64,000 bases of DNA, from positions 9,266,316 to 9,330,315 of the forward strand of contig OW203768.1 of the NCBI GenBank assembly GCA_934045905.1, written 5' to 3'. This DNA comes from Leuctra nigra. Lineage: Eukaryota > Arthropoda > Insecta > Plecoptera > Leuctridae. The notes beneath the pieces were generated by a model, which was not told the DNA's origin, made no database searches, and saw only the letters and a list, made by a program, of their open reading frames with translations. The stretch's first letter is position 1, and every line of letters starts with the position of its first letter. This document shows, piece after piece, positions 12,557 through 25,019 of the stretch. A program made the position numbers and the translations under genes.

Positions 12557-14411
12557 TCGTATGGTTTAAAGATCACATGATTACAATTTTGGTATATTTT
12601 GACATTTGGCACGCATGCAGTCGATTATCATTTTAAGTTTTAGTCGCTGTTCCATCAGTTCGTGACATCAAGTAGCAACACATTCTAGTGATAAGTGATG
12701 ATGATCATGATGCCATCGGAATATAATCGCGTATACCTTGAATCCTACGCACTAAAACTTGAACTACAAGTCCGTGTTGTAAGGCCTGGTGTCAACTCTT
12801 GCCGCATCCGTCGCCAGTTGCGGTCTGCCAAGTCCGGTGACTCGATCATGATTACCTTGCACTCTACCGAGTAAACATCAGCAACAGCTCATTTCAGTTA
12901 CATGGAAACATAGCTGCAGTGTCATTTGTCAACTCATCATGCACGTTACAAGAACAGTTGGTTGGCTTATGGTTACAGCAGTCCCGGATTCGATTCGAGA
13001 CTAGGTCAGAGGCCCCCAATTCTCACCGCATGTGATTTTAATAAAACAAATCGCCATTGCTCCAGTTATTTAAGACGAACTACGCACATCTTCATTTTGA
13101 TTGCGCCAACAAATCTATCAATAGATCGATAATTTCAGGAAGCAATCAGAGCAAGTTCTCTGAATTGATTTAATCTATTTGTCTTGAGTTTAGATTCATA
13201 TGAAATTTTATAAGGTCCCTGGTTATAGTCATATTATTGACGCATGTTACTTGTTCGTCATAGTTAGGGCGGAACGTATGTTTATCTCTACCATGAGAAT
13301 GGGTATAAAAGCTAAAAGGCCTCAATTTGGGGTTATTTACATTTTTACAACTTTTTAGATTGTCAAAAGTCCACTAGAATCAATACATCTCAACATTTCG
13401 GTTTATTGGACTTCTAGTGTACTTTTTACAACTTAAAACGGTTGATTGCATATAAATAGCCCAATACATGGAACTCATTTATGTGTATTGAATCCTCTTC
13501 TCTCCTGGTCCACATGGTCTGCCTATTTTCCTCTAGAGTCATGGAATCAATAAGAAGATTTCTATCCAAACGAATGTTTTCCTAACGCATGTTTTCAGAT
13601 AAATTGAAACCATGCTATGGGTGGTTCAGACCCTGCTTGAAAAATCTATTAGCAAGATCTTGACAAAATCTTTGCATGATCTTGTTAAAACTCGAATAAG
13701 TGCTATTGTCTAGATCCTGAATTGTGTGATCCTGAATCTTTGCAATATCTTGTTAAATTTTGACAAGAACTTGCATATAATTTTATAAAAAATGAGAATG
13801 AACCCCTTCTGAAAAATATAACATCTTGACTTGATTTTTCAGCAGGATATGACTCGTTTCCGAGGAAGTTCTTGATGTTTTCACAACGGCTGTACCTACT
13901 AATGCATGGAGCTCATTGCTGTGGATTATTCCTAGTACAAGTACAGATAAAATGACTCTTCTTTCCTCTGCGTTTCCCCCCAGACGGAATCAATAAGATT
14001 TCTCTCCAAACACAGGGATGTTTTCCTAAGCCCATCGCCGTTATCTCCGCTATGTAACTCGAGCATCTTGCTTATCAGTCGCTGAGAGATGGTCCAGACA
14101 GGCGCTGCCATTGTTCCCGCAGAGAGCGCTGCTAAAAGTTACCATGTTTATTATCCATTAAATATCAGAAGATGCTGTGTGCTCACTGCTCGCTGGAGCC
14201 GGCTTAGTACTTCCTCTTTAGGAATAAGAATTAAAGTGGACGAGCGAAATCGAAGGGAAAAACTAAAAATCAATCATTGGATGGTGGGTTAATGCGAAAT
14301 ATGTCATGCCCTTTGATGTTTGAACACTTCTTAGTTTTTACCTACCAACTTGCGTAGTAGGTAGGTACTTGAAATTTCAGAGGAAATTAAAATCAAATTC
14401 AAATTTTGTCC
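12557..14411. other. No gene; SINE-like and duplicated fragments
   Basis: At about 12970-13000 a B-box-like ggattcgattcgag appears. Segments near 13467-13580 and 13905-14030 share atggagctcatt... and gttttcctaa words, and belong to the dispersed motif described in the findings. Confidence 0.4.
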
Positions 14412-14484
14412 GACCGGGTAGCTCAGCTGGTAGAGCTCTCGCCCGGCAAGTGAGAGGTCCCAAATTCGAGCCCCGGTCCGGTCG
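14412..14484 (+). repeat. tRNA-like sequence (SINE head or tRNA pseudogene)
   Basis: Folds as a cloverleaf: acceptor gaccggg/tccggtc, D arm gctc-agctggta-gagc, anticodon arm ctcgc-CCGGCAA-gtgag. The T stem is broken (ccaaa/cccgg) and position 33 is C rather than the required T. Anticodon would be GGC. It is therefore not a functional tRNA gene. Confidence 0.7.
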
Positions 14485-14754
14485 GATATTTTTCACAACG
14501 CACATCCCTTCCTATGATCCTAACTCCATGGAAGTTTTTCACAGAAACCTACATTCTAATTATTATTCGTAGTTCATTCAATAATTCATTGTCATAATTT
14601 TTGTGACAAAATACCGAATGAATGAACGAAACTTTTCAAGATGTAAAACCGCACTTAAAATTGAGGGAATAAAAATATTTGCGATACGCGTTATTAAAAA
14701 ATACTATTTTTCTAAAACGTTTAATCCGTAAAAGTAGTGTAGAGCGAAGTTGCA

Positions 14755-15262
14755 TTGGCACAGTTCGGATCCTACAAGAGGATAGGAAGCTGTTTACATT
14801 TAAAGTACAAGTGGGGCACGGTTCAATGGAGATCTAGGAAGCTGTGTAGCATCGGCACGGCACGGATCCAGGACGATCTAGGATGCTGTTAATATCAAGT
14901 GCAACACCACGGCACGGTTACAAGAAGATCTAGGAAGCTGTGCTGTATCGACACGGCACGGATCCAGGACGATCTAGGAAGCCGCGTAAAGTGCATCGGC
15001 ACGCTCCCAGAAGATCTAGGAAGCTGTGTGTATAAAGTGCAACGGCACGGCACGGATCCAGGACGATCTAGGAAGCCGTGGATATAAAGTGCATCGGCAC
15101 GCTCCCAAGAAGTTCTAGGAAGCTGTGTATATAAAGTGCAACGGCACGGCACGGTTCCAGGACGATCTAGGAAGCCGTGGATATAAAGTGCATCGGCACG
15201 CTCCCAAGAAGTTCTAGGAAACGGTGTGTATAAAGTGCAACGGCACGGCACGGATCCAGGAG
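14755..15262. repeat. 99-bp higher-order minisatellite (half-unit ~49 bp)
   Basis: Repeats of ggcacggcacggatccagga + cgatctaggaagc alternate with aaagtgcatcggcacgctcc. The phrase aaagtgcaacggc recurs at 15034, 15133 and 15232, exactly 99 bp apart. A multiple of three keeps the minus-strand frame open. Confidence 0.85.
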
Positions 15263-15521
15263 GCTGCACCCCCCAGCCACTGCACATGGCTTTGTCTGCC
15301 CTCAGTTTATTGAACCACCCCCACCCCACCCCCACCCCTCGGTTGAAGCACTTACACTGGCACCCTCCGACAACGTAGCTACACTGCAAGCAAGGCAAGC
15401 GCGCACAGGGATCGATGCGGGGCGGGGGAGGGGGTGGGTGTGTTGATGAGAGGGGAACAATTACAATTAGGAGAGATACAAGCTTGCACACGACAAGAGT
15501 CTTTTCTCTGCGCGCTTCCAT
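14895..15521 (-). CDS. Secreted-looking Cys-rich ORF with 33-residue repeats
   Basis: The 208-codon minus-strand frame starts MEARREKTLVVCKLVSLLIV, with a basic N-end and a hydrophobic core like a signal peptide. A proline run and a Cys-rich segment follow (DPCARLPCLQCSYVVGGCQC). The C-terminal half is the 99-bp minisatellite read as a 33-residue repeat (PRTSWERADALYIHGFLDRP...). A GTAAGT inside the Cys-rich part (about 15352) could instead be a donor, making the N-terminal third a first exon. I recognise no family. The first 55 residues look coding; the repeat part may be incidental. Confidence 0.3.
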   Translation of the reverse strand: MEARREKTLVVCKLVSLLIVIVPLSSTHPPPPPPRIDPCARLPCLQCSYVVGGCQCKCFNRGVGVGWGWFNKLRADKAMCSGWGVQPPGSVPCRCTLYTPFPRTSWERADALYIHGFLDRPGTVPCRCTLYTQLPRTSWERADALYIHGFLDRPGSVPCRCTLYTQLPRSSGSVPMHFTRLPRSSWIRAVSIQHSFLDLLVTVPWCCT

Positions 15522-15529
15522 TCTTTGGC

Positions 15530-17984
15530 GCGACTTCGGGTTCCAAGAAGAATTATTTTAAATAATGAACCTCATCTACTAGCTACTATGTAATCTATGC
15601 AATAAACTTCTCAATTTACTCCCTCTATACTCGGCATGAACCGAGTTGCGTTGGGTTTTGTAATTTTCTAGACCTCTGCACATTCGCGTGTGTCCAGATG
15701 AAAAAAACTAATTAAAACATGTAATAACATTCAGGTTGGTTTGTTTTGGCTGTTGCATGAAGTTAATTTGTACATGTTGGAATGAATATGAGGTGGCATG
15801 TGTGCGACTGGTGTTACATTTTATCTAAATCCAGCGCCAATCAATAGAACTGAAACAGAACAGTTGCTCTGGAAGCAGAATTTACAAAATTTTGAATCGA
15901 CACAAAAATGCTTAATTTCTTTGGGTATTGCTACACGTTTACAGCTATACAGCTGTCCAGACTACAAGAATGTAGTACTTTTAAATGGAGCCTTTTTGGG
16001 TAGATTCTATTCCCCTTCTTTCGCAGTACATTGTGTAGGTTTCAAGAATTTAAGTTTTGAGATATTCAGGGATAAAGTTTGTATATTTGAAATAACATAT
16101 TCATAGCTTGCTCGAACTTCTTTTGTTTTATATCATCATCAATGCAAAATAATTGAATAATTTTCCACCTGAGGACGGACATTTTGTTGGCACGTTGACG
16201 GGTCAGATTTATAACTTTATTGAGGTAAATTGATATATTTTTGTAATGTGAGTATTTCCACATCTTACTAAAGATATCTCCGCAGCCTATACAATTTCCC
16301 AGGTACCCATGAACTATAAAATATCGTAAAAAATGTAGAGAATCACAGGTATTCTGCGTGTCATCAAGATGGTGGCAGGCAACAATGAGATGACATCACG
16401 GGCAAACTAGGAACTAGTAATGTATGGACTCGCCCCGGACCGTTGGCTCGCATGAACCGGTCATTTCGATTTATGTCGTACATGCTGCCGTCCCCAACAA
16501 ATTCATAAAATCGAACATAATGCTGGTCTCTCTGGTCGATAATGTGTAGTTGAACGTCTAACTAAATCTTATATAAATCACGCATAAGATTTGCTTCAAT
16601 TTGCCAAGTTTCTCTCTACATTCTATCTGATGCTTGTCTTGAAATACACATTATGACGTTTTCAATGCCAAGTATTGTACTACAGATGTCGGAGGCTTTT
16701 ACCATGTTTACTTTACTTTACAAGTCCACGGGTCGGCTGCAGATTCAATGATTGGATCATGGAGAGAGGAACAGAATCTAGGAGGCAATTGCTGTCATGT
16801 TTTACCCTGTTTTACTCTATTACGAGGGATAGCATGCCGTTTTTCAAAGTGTTTCTTGAGTTTTGAACATATTCTATACATCACAGATTCGAAGGAATTA
16901 CGACATCTGGTCCTCAAGGCGTTTTAAATACGAATTTTAGCAAAAATTAAAACGTACTTTTGAGGACGTAAATTTCTCTTTAGTTTGTAGCACCGTATTA
17001 TTAATAAGAACAGTGAGTTTGAATTTGGTGCAGCTAACTCGATTTTCCAATAGTTTGATATTTTGAAATAGTAAGAATGTAAAACCCGATTTATGTACGC
17101 GAAGCTTCTCTTCTCCTCAAGTTAGCAAACCTATCATAAAACTTGTTTATTCTCTTGTTAACGTTAACAACGGCTGTTACGCTCTCAACAAAAAGAAGGA
17201 GTGAAAATGATACAGGAATCCGTACAAATAAATTATCATTTTACGAAAATGTGAAAATCTTTATCGAGTTCACACGAATCCTCGGGAAGCTAGAAAATTT
17301 CCAAACAATCAGACAGTCAGATTTATGAATCAAGTTGACTAATTCCCTCGTGGTCGTCCTCTTGAGAGGTTGAGAGGCAAATGCCGGGAAGGTCCCCTAC
17401 CGTCTTCATCTCTACATATTCTTCATTCAGTCACCATTAGCCTACTTGTAGTCTATGATCTACAATCTCTAACCGTCTGGATCATGTTGAATCCCTCTCT
17501 ATTTCCTGGATGACTGTCTGGGAGTGACCAGCGATCATTGTCAACAAGATTTCCCAAGACAGCCACTATTTATAACAACACCATGGCCAATCACCGCTAC
17601 TCCCAATGACTGGCTATCCCCGAATACTCCCTCTACACCCACCTCTTCGTAGCACCTCGCAGGGAACACCCGAGCTACGCCGTGAAACCATCGGGTGTCC
17701 GCTCAATCCCTGTGTCCTCTCACCTAGACCCGGTTCCTCGCAGCATCCTCCATCGGGACCCCCGACTTAACACGCGGTACGATCGGGAGTCCGCGGGAAC
17801 TCGCGTTCGCGGCGCCTACAGCGCGGCGTCTAACTCATTACGTATTTTTAGATGCATCAACAGTACTCCCACACAGATGAACTCGGCGTCTGAGGAGTTC
17901 GATCCATCGATCTGTGGAAGTCGATTGTTGAGAATCGATCCTAGGCGTAACGGATGATGATGGATGCTGTCAGCTGACGGAGTG
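15530..17984. other. No recognisable gene; SINE tail fragment
   Basis: 17347-17400 (gaggcaaatgccgggaaggt) matches the tail of the SINE-like copy at 25508-25600. 17640-17820 is GC-richer. Otherwise AT-rich without supported features. Confidence 0.4.
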
Positions 17985-19300
17985 ATTGAGCGAGCGAAGC
18001 GAGCGTCTCCATTTGGCTCTTTTGGCACGGACCTCTGTTTTTTTTTTTGTTTTTTTTTTTTTTTTTCTGTTACTGACGATATACAGGTCAGAGTTTTTCT
18101 TCGATCGAGCTGAAATTTTGCACACATGTACGTAACATTTCTGATTGTTGCAGACCCTAATTTTTTTGAAATCCATTGATTGGTTCAAATTTAAAAAAAA
18201 TTAACTTTCGATTGGTTGTTTTGATCAAATTGAAATTTTGACAAGTCATTACCCCCAACATTGTACCCAATCAAACAAAGTTTCAGCCAAATCCTCCCAT
18301 TGGTTAAAATTTAAAACCATCTTTCCTGTGTTTTTAGAAATTTAAACTATAACCGATTGAACGATCAACTTATAACTTCGCATGATGGTTGGGTCCAACA
18401 TTATCTGCATTTTTGACAATTTTCATACTAATCTGTGTTTAAATCCAAACGTTATTGACATTTTACGGACTATTAGCGTGTTGGCTGTCAAATTCACGGC
18501 GACTTCGACTCTTCAGTTCAAGGCAAGGTAGTTAGAGCAGAAACTTTCAAACGCAAATGAAACTGATAATGACCGTTCAACAGTCGATCTGATATTGTGT
18601 AGACACACTTATATCATATGAGTGGTCTCAGGTATATTTTTTGAAGGAGATCCTGTGATTTTTGAAAATTAACACGGAACAGTTCAATCATAAAGGTTCA
18701 ATTGATCAACTTAAAGCTTTGCATGGTTATTTGGACCAATATTTTAGGAATGTTTTGAGATTTCTATACAAATCTGTGGCGAAATTTTAGAATTATTGGC
18801 TTTTAATGACATTTTCGATAGACAGAATTTCGGTTCGAGGTGTTGCGCGTATCCGTGCTCGCTCATCAACGCGTTACTCAGATTCATTGGTTAAAATTTA
18901 AATAAATATCTCCTGATAGGCTGAAAAATGAAAACGGTCTTCGATAATTCTGATCAAACTCATATTTTGCATGATCATTAAGACCAATATTGTCTCTTAT
19001 TTTACAAAATTTCATCCCAATCAGTTAAGAACGTATGAAGTTATTTACATTTTTAATATCTGTCAGTAATGAAGTATCGAAATGAATGTTTTCCAGTGCC
19101 AATTGAAAATTGATTCTGATTTGCTTTATGAACCAGGTGCTTAGATGCTATTTTAAAGTTTCGATGAAAAGCATACACTTTTAAGTTGATATCATAATCA
19201 ATTCCATATGGATGTATATGTTTTCTGTGCGTTGTGTACGCATTTCCGGTTCGAGAATTTGCACGTACCCGTGCTCGCTCATCAACGCGTTACACTGAGC
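17985..19300. repeat. Dispersed repeat block with internal duplication
   Basis: Starts at gagcgagcgaagcgagcg and includes a T-run (18041-18066). Motif cgtgctcgctcatcaacgcg recurs near 18856 and 19271. 18010-18240 is inverted to 400-660. Unknown family, no ORF of note. Confidence 0.55.
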
Positions 19301-19396
19301 GTTTTCCTAGTTATTTTACATGCTGACACGATATTTACATGATTATATGACAGAGTCTAGAGACAACGACAAGAATTGTGTGAACAAAGTAATAAA

Positions 19397-20405
19397 TTGG
19401 GCTAGGATGTTTAGTGTTTAATTTTGCCTGAAAATGTATTTTTCTAAATTTTTTATGAATTCAGTCCTTTTCTTGCTATTTTAACTATTTTTAAGGTCTT
19501 TTTGTCCTTTTTTAAAATTATTGGGGAAAATAATATGAAATGTTTGTTGCAAGCTACAACTAGGGATGGCACACGGTAAAATTTACCGGTAAATTAAGGT
19601 AAATTTACCGGTAAATTTACCAATTATTAATTTACCGGTAAAAAAAAATGGTAAATTTTGATTTTTTGATTCTCTCCAATGTAATAATGGAGATATCAAA
19701 TTTTAAGTAAAAACTATAAGTAAACTTCAGTTTGACAACATTATCAGTTAGGCATATTTTACGTGGATTTTTGGTTGTCCTCAATCATTCAGAATGATAA
19801 CTCCATCCATATACCATTACTTCCAATGTCGGAATCTCTCTTCAGGTTTGCTTGTTTAGCAGACACAGATTGTAACTTGATCAAATTGGTGGTCGACAAT
19901 TCCTCTTATGGGAGAATAGCACAGGCATGGCATAGCCTACACTAGATTGGTCGAATCAATGCTATTCGGCTATATCATCCCTTACCAATATGGAGTATTG
20001 TCATTATTAACATTGTTTATAGATGTAGGTATTGTTATTGTCCTGACTGCGGTAATCTTTGTAAATGGGTCAAATAATAAAGTAGTGTCATTTTTGTATT
20101 TGGTATAGTCATGAATTGGTATCTGCCATCATTTTTCAAAATTTACCGCTGACCGGTAAATTTACCGGTAAAATTTACCGGTAAATTTACCGATTTTTTC
20201 AGAACCGGTAAAAGTGCCATCCCTAGCTACAACAATTTTATGTATTTTCGTCTAGACCACAATTCTAATAATATGTTGACGAATATTACATATCATCAAA
20301 TTTCATTGGTCCTTTTTCGGGATTAGTGGCAATTTTTTAATTGTTTTAATGTACTATTTGCCTGCCTTTTTGGACATTTCAAAGGTCATGAACATCCTAG
20401 CTCTA
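19397..20405. mobile_element. Old hAT-like MITE interrupted by a younger one
   Basis: Outer ends are ttgggctaggatgttta and the inverse of tagagctaggatgttc. Flanks gtaataaa and ctaataac look like a decayed 8-bp duplication (6 of 8 match). Inside, 19561-20225 is a later insertion. An uninterrupted relative is at 3866-4230. Confidence 0.65.
19561..20225. mobile_element. hAT MITE (family A) with TTTACCGG subterminal arrays, copy 1
   Basis: Terminal inverted repeat TAGGGATGGCAC, exact 8-bp target duplication gctacaac (19553-19560 and 20226-20233). Both ends carry palindromic arrays of ggtaaatttaccgg. No transposase. A second copy, inverted, lies at 32628-33276. Confidence 0.93.
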
Positions 20406-20754
20406 CTAATAACAAATGTATAAGAACAATGATATCGATGAATTTTGGAAATACGTTAATATTTTGTAATTTGAACTTGCAAATTAGTTTAACAAGCGTG
20501 ACTAAACCGACACAAAACATAATAATGAATGATGTTGACACGATATGAAGAACAGAATATAGGAAAGCAGCGCGAAAGAAGCCAGAAGGTGTGTGGAAGT
20601 GAAAATAAACTTTGACCTCGCCTTGTTGACAAATTTGCCAGCCAAAACAAATACACAAATGAAGTGTAAACCTCAATATTATATCCGTCATTTGAGGCAC
20701 TATAGACTGAGATTTTAATTTGTACTACGTTATGACCCTTAAAAGGGACATTCG

Positions 20755-21115
20755 TGGCTTGATTTATCGATTTTTATCAATATCTTTAACCAATGTAATT
20801 GTAAATAAAATAAGGCTTTGTACGAGTTTTCAGAACAGATAAATAAAATTAATTTGATAGTTTGGAATGGGTAATTAGTTTTATTTTGGCCTAGTGAGAT
20901 GTTAAGTGCCATATTTTTACTAATTTTCAGGCACTAAACATCTGTAGGACAAAATAAAAATAATAAACCACTCCAAGCTATGAAATTATTTTCATTGAAC
21001 TGTTCTGAAGACTCGTACAAAGCCTTATTTTATTACAAATTACATTGGTAAAAGATATTGATAAAAATCGATCAAAATACTCTTCAGGGTCAAACTCACT
21101 ACTCAGCCGTCTTAA
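20755..21115. mobile_element. Foldback MITE, copy 1
   Basis: Nearly the whole element is one palindrome: ttatcaatatctttaaccaa...gtacgagttttcagaacag against its inverse at 20998-21077. Right end ctcactactcagccgtc equals, inverted, the left end of copy 2 at 25764. Confidence 0.75.
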
Positions 21116-23389
21116 AATAAAATCGCAAAGAAATTAATTAAACAAGTAAATTGGCATCAGTTCATATTATAATTCGAATAATGAAAGAGACAACCAAGCG
21201 TCGAACCCTATAATCGTTGAACAGTGATGCTATTCAGCGCCTTGGGGAGTGAACCCCCCCCCCCCCCCCCGCGTATTGTTTATGATAGTAAGTGCCGCTA
21301 TGTCCCCCCCCCACCCTCTCTGGATTAATAGGCCTCGTTTTATGACAGGGTAAAGAAGTCGCCACTACAGATAATAATAATATCGTATAATTGATGGTTA
21401 GAGATGGGATAATAAAGGCATCTGGGCGAGTTGGGAATCGTTCCCACAATGAAAGCGTCATAGGAAGTGTTTTGGTTCTATCGCCATTGCAGCGTCAAGT
21501 TAGAATCTGACAAGATCAGAATGACTTGCGGGTTTTTGAAAGGTTCCATAAATGTTCGTAGCATTTTGTGGTAGTAATTTGTTGGTTACATCAATTTGTC
21601 TTGTCCCCAAAAAATAGTTTTGTTTTATTCACATTTGATTAAAATTATCAAGATATTTTATTTGGCCATGGTGTATTTTAGTAGCCTTGAAGGTGTTTCA
21701 TTAATAATATTGTTTGAGAGAATGTTATTTTTTAGGTATTTATTTCCTTGACATTGTTTTTAGAAGATGCAATGATGCCAGCTGAATTTACCTTGTTATT
21801 CTTGAAAGATGATCAGAACTGTGATTCTTCAATCTTCCGTCGGAAGGTCTTGGAATTTAGTAGATTTTAGAATCTAGCTGAATTTATCAGAATTTGGAAT
21901 ATATTTTTCAAGAGATTCTAATATTTCGAATACCATATCGTCAAATCTGATCGTCATTGAAAATACGTTTGAAATAATAATAGAACGTTATTCAAATGTT
22001 TCAAATATCTAAAAACAAAAATGTAATGGAACGTAATTCAAATATTATGTAATATGACGAAGGTTCGAAAAAATAATGGAACCTAATTCAAATATTACGA
22101 AAGTATGACCAAAAGTTTCGAAAAAATAATGAAATGTGACGTCATGATGTGAACAGAATTTCATTCAAAAAACGTTCGAAAAATTAATGGAACGTAATTC
22201 AAATATTTCAAATCCCGAGAGTTCTTTCCCCGGCCGAGCGGGTGTGTCGGCCACGGCCACTAGGACGACGAGAGGGAAAAGAGAACGGCTATCACTTGCA
22301 ATCACTGCCCCCGATGCGGTGTGTATAATCACGTCAGCATCTCGCTTCCGTCTCCCGCCGTCCTGGCGCTAGTGTCCGGGACGCCACCCGTCGACGCCAG
22401 CTTCCTGCCCGCACCCACCCACTGCCAGGGGGCGACCGCCGTTACCGCGATGACAGGGCAGAAGAATGCCGGACATTTCAGGTTACTAGTTGAGAGGCTG
22501 CGTGGAACGTAACCATGATTACGAGTGAACGGGATTAATCTTTTCATCACCATTTAGTCCGCGAGAGAGGCGAACAGAATCTAAATAAAAGCAATCCATT
22601 ACTTGACAGTGTTACAACAACAACATATAAGTTGAAAGGTCCATCCACATGCAAAAAGCTCGCAAAAATCGTTTCTCCTTGGGTAACGAAATTACTATTC
22701 CTAAGAAATTGAGACCCCGACCCCCGATATGCCCTCTCCGACGGTACAAATATTAGTCATTCATGCCACAAACTATGATTTATATTACGATCAATTTCGT
22801 GTAAAAATAATTTGCCATATCTTTCCGCTTTTCTCTCAATGTTCTGGTGATAGCTTTCACACTACTACGGGCATCTTTCTGTAATGATAGGAAGGCTGGT
22901 TGGGCTGTTTTTACACCAGTGGGGGCTACAAAAACTCTACGGGATTCTAATGCTGACAGATTTATACGGACAGCTTGAATTCGTATCAAACAGGGAGGTG
23001 TGACTGGGAGGAAAAACCAGAGGCAAATTAGGGCTGGACCAATAATATCTCTGGATCAACCACTTCCTTTTCAGATAGTTGCGAAGTCCATGTATTCTCA
23101 AAAGAAGGCAGGTCTTTTTAAAATATCGACGCTCTATTAAAAAAAAAAATAAAACAACAACAAAAAAACGCAATTTTACAACTGAAAGTAGAAACCGTAA
23201 AAGTTCAGGAATTTTTTTGTTAGTATACTAATCTTGACTTCACTTTGACTTGACAAGTGCCTCAAAATAATTTTCAGTAGCGCATAAACCATCCAAATAC
23301 GGTAATAAAATCCGATTTTAAATATTACCCCCGAAACTAATTTTCGAAGAAGCATTTCTCAAACCGTCCTTCCACCCCGTCTGTTCTAA
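21116..23389. other. No supported gene; poly-C and a GC-rich patch
   Basis: A C17 run lies at 21254-21270. The segment 22220-22480 is CpG-rich and might be regulatory. A minus-strand frame at 22780-22989 has no recognised family. Confidence 0.4.
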
Positions 23390-23764
23390 CTACCGCTCAT
23401 GAGCGCTGCATCTCGTCGTTAAACCTGGTCCACGATCTGGCTGGTGCAGCCTCCACGGCAATCGCGTCGCCAGGCGCCAGGCGCTATCTCCCTCGCGAGA
23501 GTGATAGCACGAGCCGAAACTTTTCACGACCCTCCCGCCGTCGTCGGCGGCGCCACGGCGTCCGGCGTCGTCGGGTCTCCTCGTCGGCGATTGGTCGGCC
23601 GTGGCCGGCGGGGATTGGTCGACGCCGATGTGTCGGAGGGTGGCGGGTACCCACGACGCCGGGGACGTCGTGTCGTACACTCCGAGGCGAGGGGCACTGG
23701 GAAGAGGGTCGTCGACGTACGTGGAAGCCGCGCTCTCTCGCTGGAGGCTCTTGCTGGTCATTAG
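23390..23764. other. CpG-rich block with overlapping ORFs on both strands
   Basis: Strongly GC-rich against its surroundings, open on both strands (123 and 106 codons) as expected from CpG-rich sequence lacking AT-rich stops. No domain recognised. Could be a CpG-island promoter or a coding exon of unknown gene. Confidence 0.3.
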
Positions 23765-24199
23765 TAGAAATACTGTGGATATAAATTTTATCGTCGCGTC
23801 GTTAGGCGACCTTTTTTTCTTGCGGTGATTTTTTTGTTGTCTTTTTTGTAGTTGAAATCAATCTATTCCCGAGTCTGCTAAATTCTATTTCGTACACGAT
23901 TTATCAAACTTCGATTTCAAGTATTTAAAACTGTGTCTGCTTTAATATATTTCGCTGGTTTCTAAATAATTTTCAGTAACAAAATTATAAATTTTCTACA
24001 AATCTATCACGAAAAGAAGACGCCAGAGATGGTAGCTACAAGTCTCCAAAACATTATGTAAGTCAAAACTTAGTAGAAATATTTTGTTCGTAACTTCTCA
24101 AGCTGTTCCGGCTTCATGAACTTATAGAGTATTTTTCATGCATGTTGAAAGTGAAACTCAATCTTAGGCATCTCTAGAAAAATAGTAAACTAGTTTTGT

Positions 24200-24899
24200 T
24201 GAACCGACGCCGAGACGCCAATTCGTCGTCGACGTCCAAAATGACTTGCTCATAACCCGCCCGTGGGGGGTGGCAGGTTATTTTTTGTCCTACCCGTCCC
24301 CTGGCCCGGGGGTGGCTGTGACTCCTGTGTGGTACACTCTTGCGCAATGCCGCCGCCCCTGACTTTGCCGCCCCCATCACACATAGTCGACGGGCCGGTA
24401 GTTGCTACGTCGGTGGTCACCTGGCTTGACCTGATCTGACCTCATCTCATTTGCGTGTGTGAATTTCGAGGGTCTATTCAGCGAATTCGACGGTGCTAGC
24501 TCGTGGTTAGGGGACTGACTCGATGGAAATTAGTTAACGTTTTTTGGTGATTTTAGAGGCATTGAAGAAATGTCGAATCATGGTTTTAACTCTTGATGAA
24601 AAGTGACGAAAGCGATTTCTTAGAACTTAAATTCGCAATTTATAATTTTGTAAATATTTGGCATTAGATAAAATTGTATTTATAAAAGTATCAATGGGAA
24701 TATAAAGAACATTTTAAAATAGTTTTAGGATTGTTGAAATTCAGTAAATCTTTTAGAAAATCTAGAATCAAATTGAAAATAAGTAGAAAATATTTCGCGT
24801 CGAGAATTGCACTTTGTAATGCAACGCGCTATGAACCTGGGGCCGTGTTAGCGTGTGCTCGCGCCAAGTACTCGACACCCGCTCCCACCGCCGCCACCA
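24200..24899 (+). promoter_or_regulatory. GC-rich block upstream of the candidate first exon
   Basis: About 24240-24430 and 24830-24900 are rich in CpG against AT-rich flanks, and precede the coding-like exon at 24900. This fits a promoter and 5' leader, but no TATA box or clear initiator is visible. Confidence 0.3.
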
Positions 24900-25019
24900 A
24901 TGTCGTTCGACTTGGATCACGTGGTGATCTCGCCGACGGGCTGCTGCGGCCAAGTGCTGTCGCTGCTGGGCACGCCTAAACGAACACGACGCGCTCGCCC
25001 TCCGCTCTACCACATGCAT
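24900..25019 (+). CDS. Candidate coding first exon, possible N-terminal extension of talin
   Basis: ATG 24900 opens 40 codons (MSFDLDHVVISPTGCCGQVL, then LSLLGTPKRTRRARPPLYHM and H) that end exactly at a consensus donor, cat|gtaagt. An in-frame TAG at 24849-24851 lies upstream, so this is the first ATG of the frame. Third positions are GC-rich, as in the talin exons and unlike the surroundings. The exon ends in phase 0. Talin exon 1 starts at 29490 with 30 nt open in phase 0, so splicing the two would give a talin with 50 extra N-terminal residues before MATLSL. It could instead be the first exon of an unrelated gene. I do not recognise the peptide. Confidence 0.5.

Noticed and set aside
20386..20700. 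104-codon hydrophobic minus-strand ORF
   Set aside because: Starts outside and ends inside the right end of the old MITE; AT-rich composition explains the I/L/F content.
22780..22989. Minus-strand 69-codon gene
   Set aside because: Reads somewhat protein-like but no family, splice partner or start context supports it.
23390..23764. Pair of overlapping genes on opposite strands
   Set aside because: Both frames are explained by CpG-rich composition; no domain in either.
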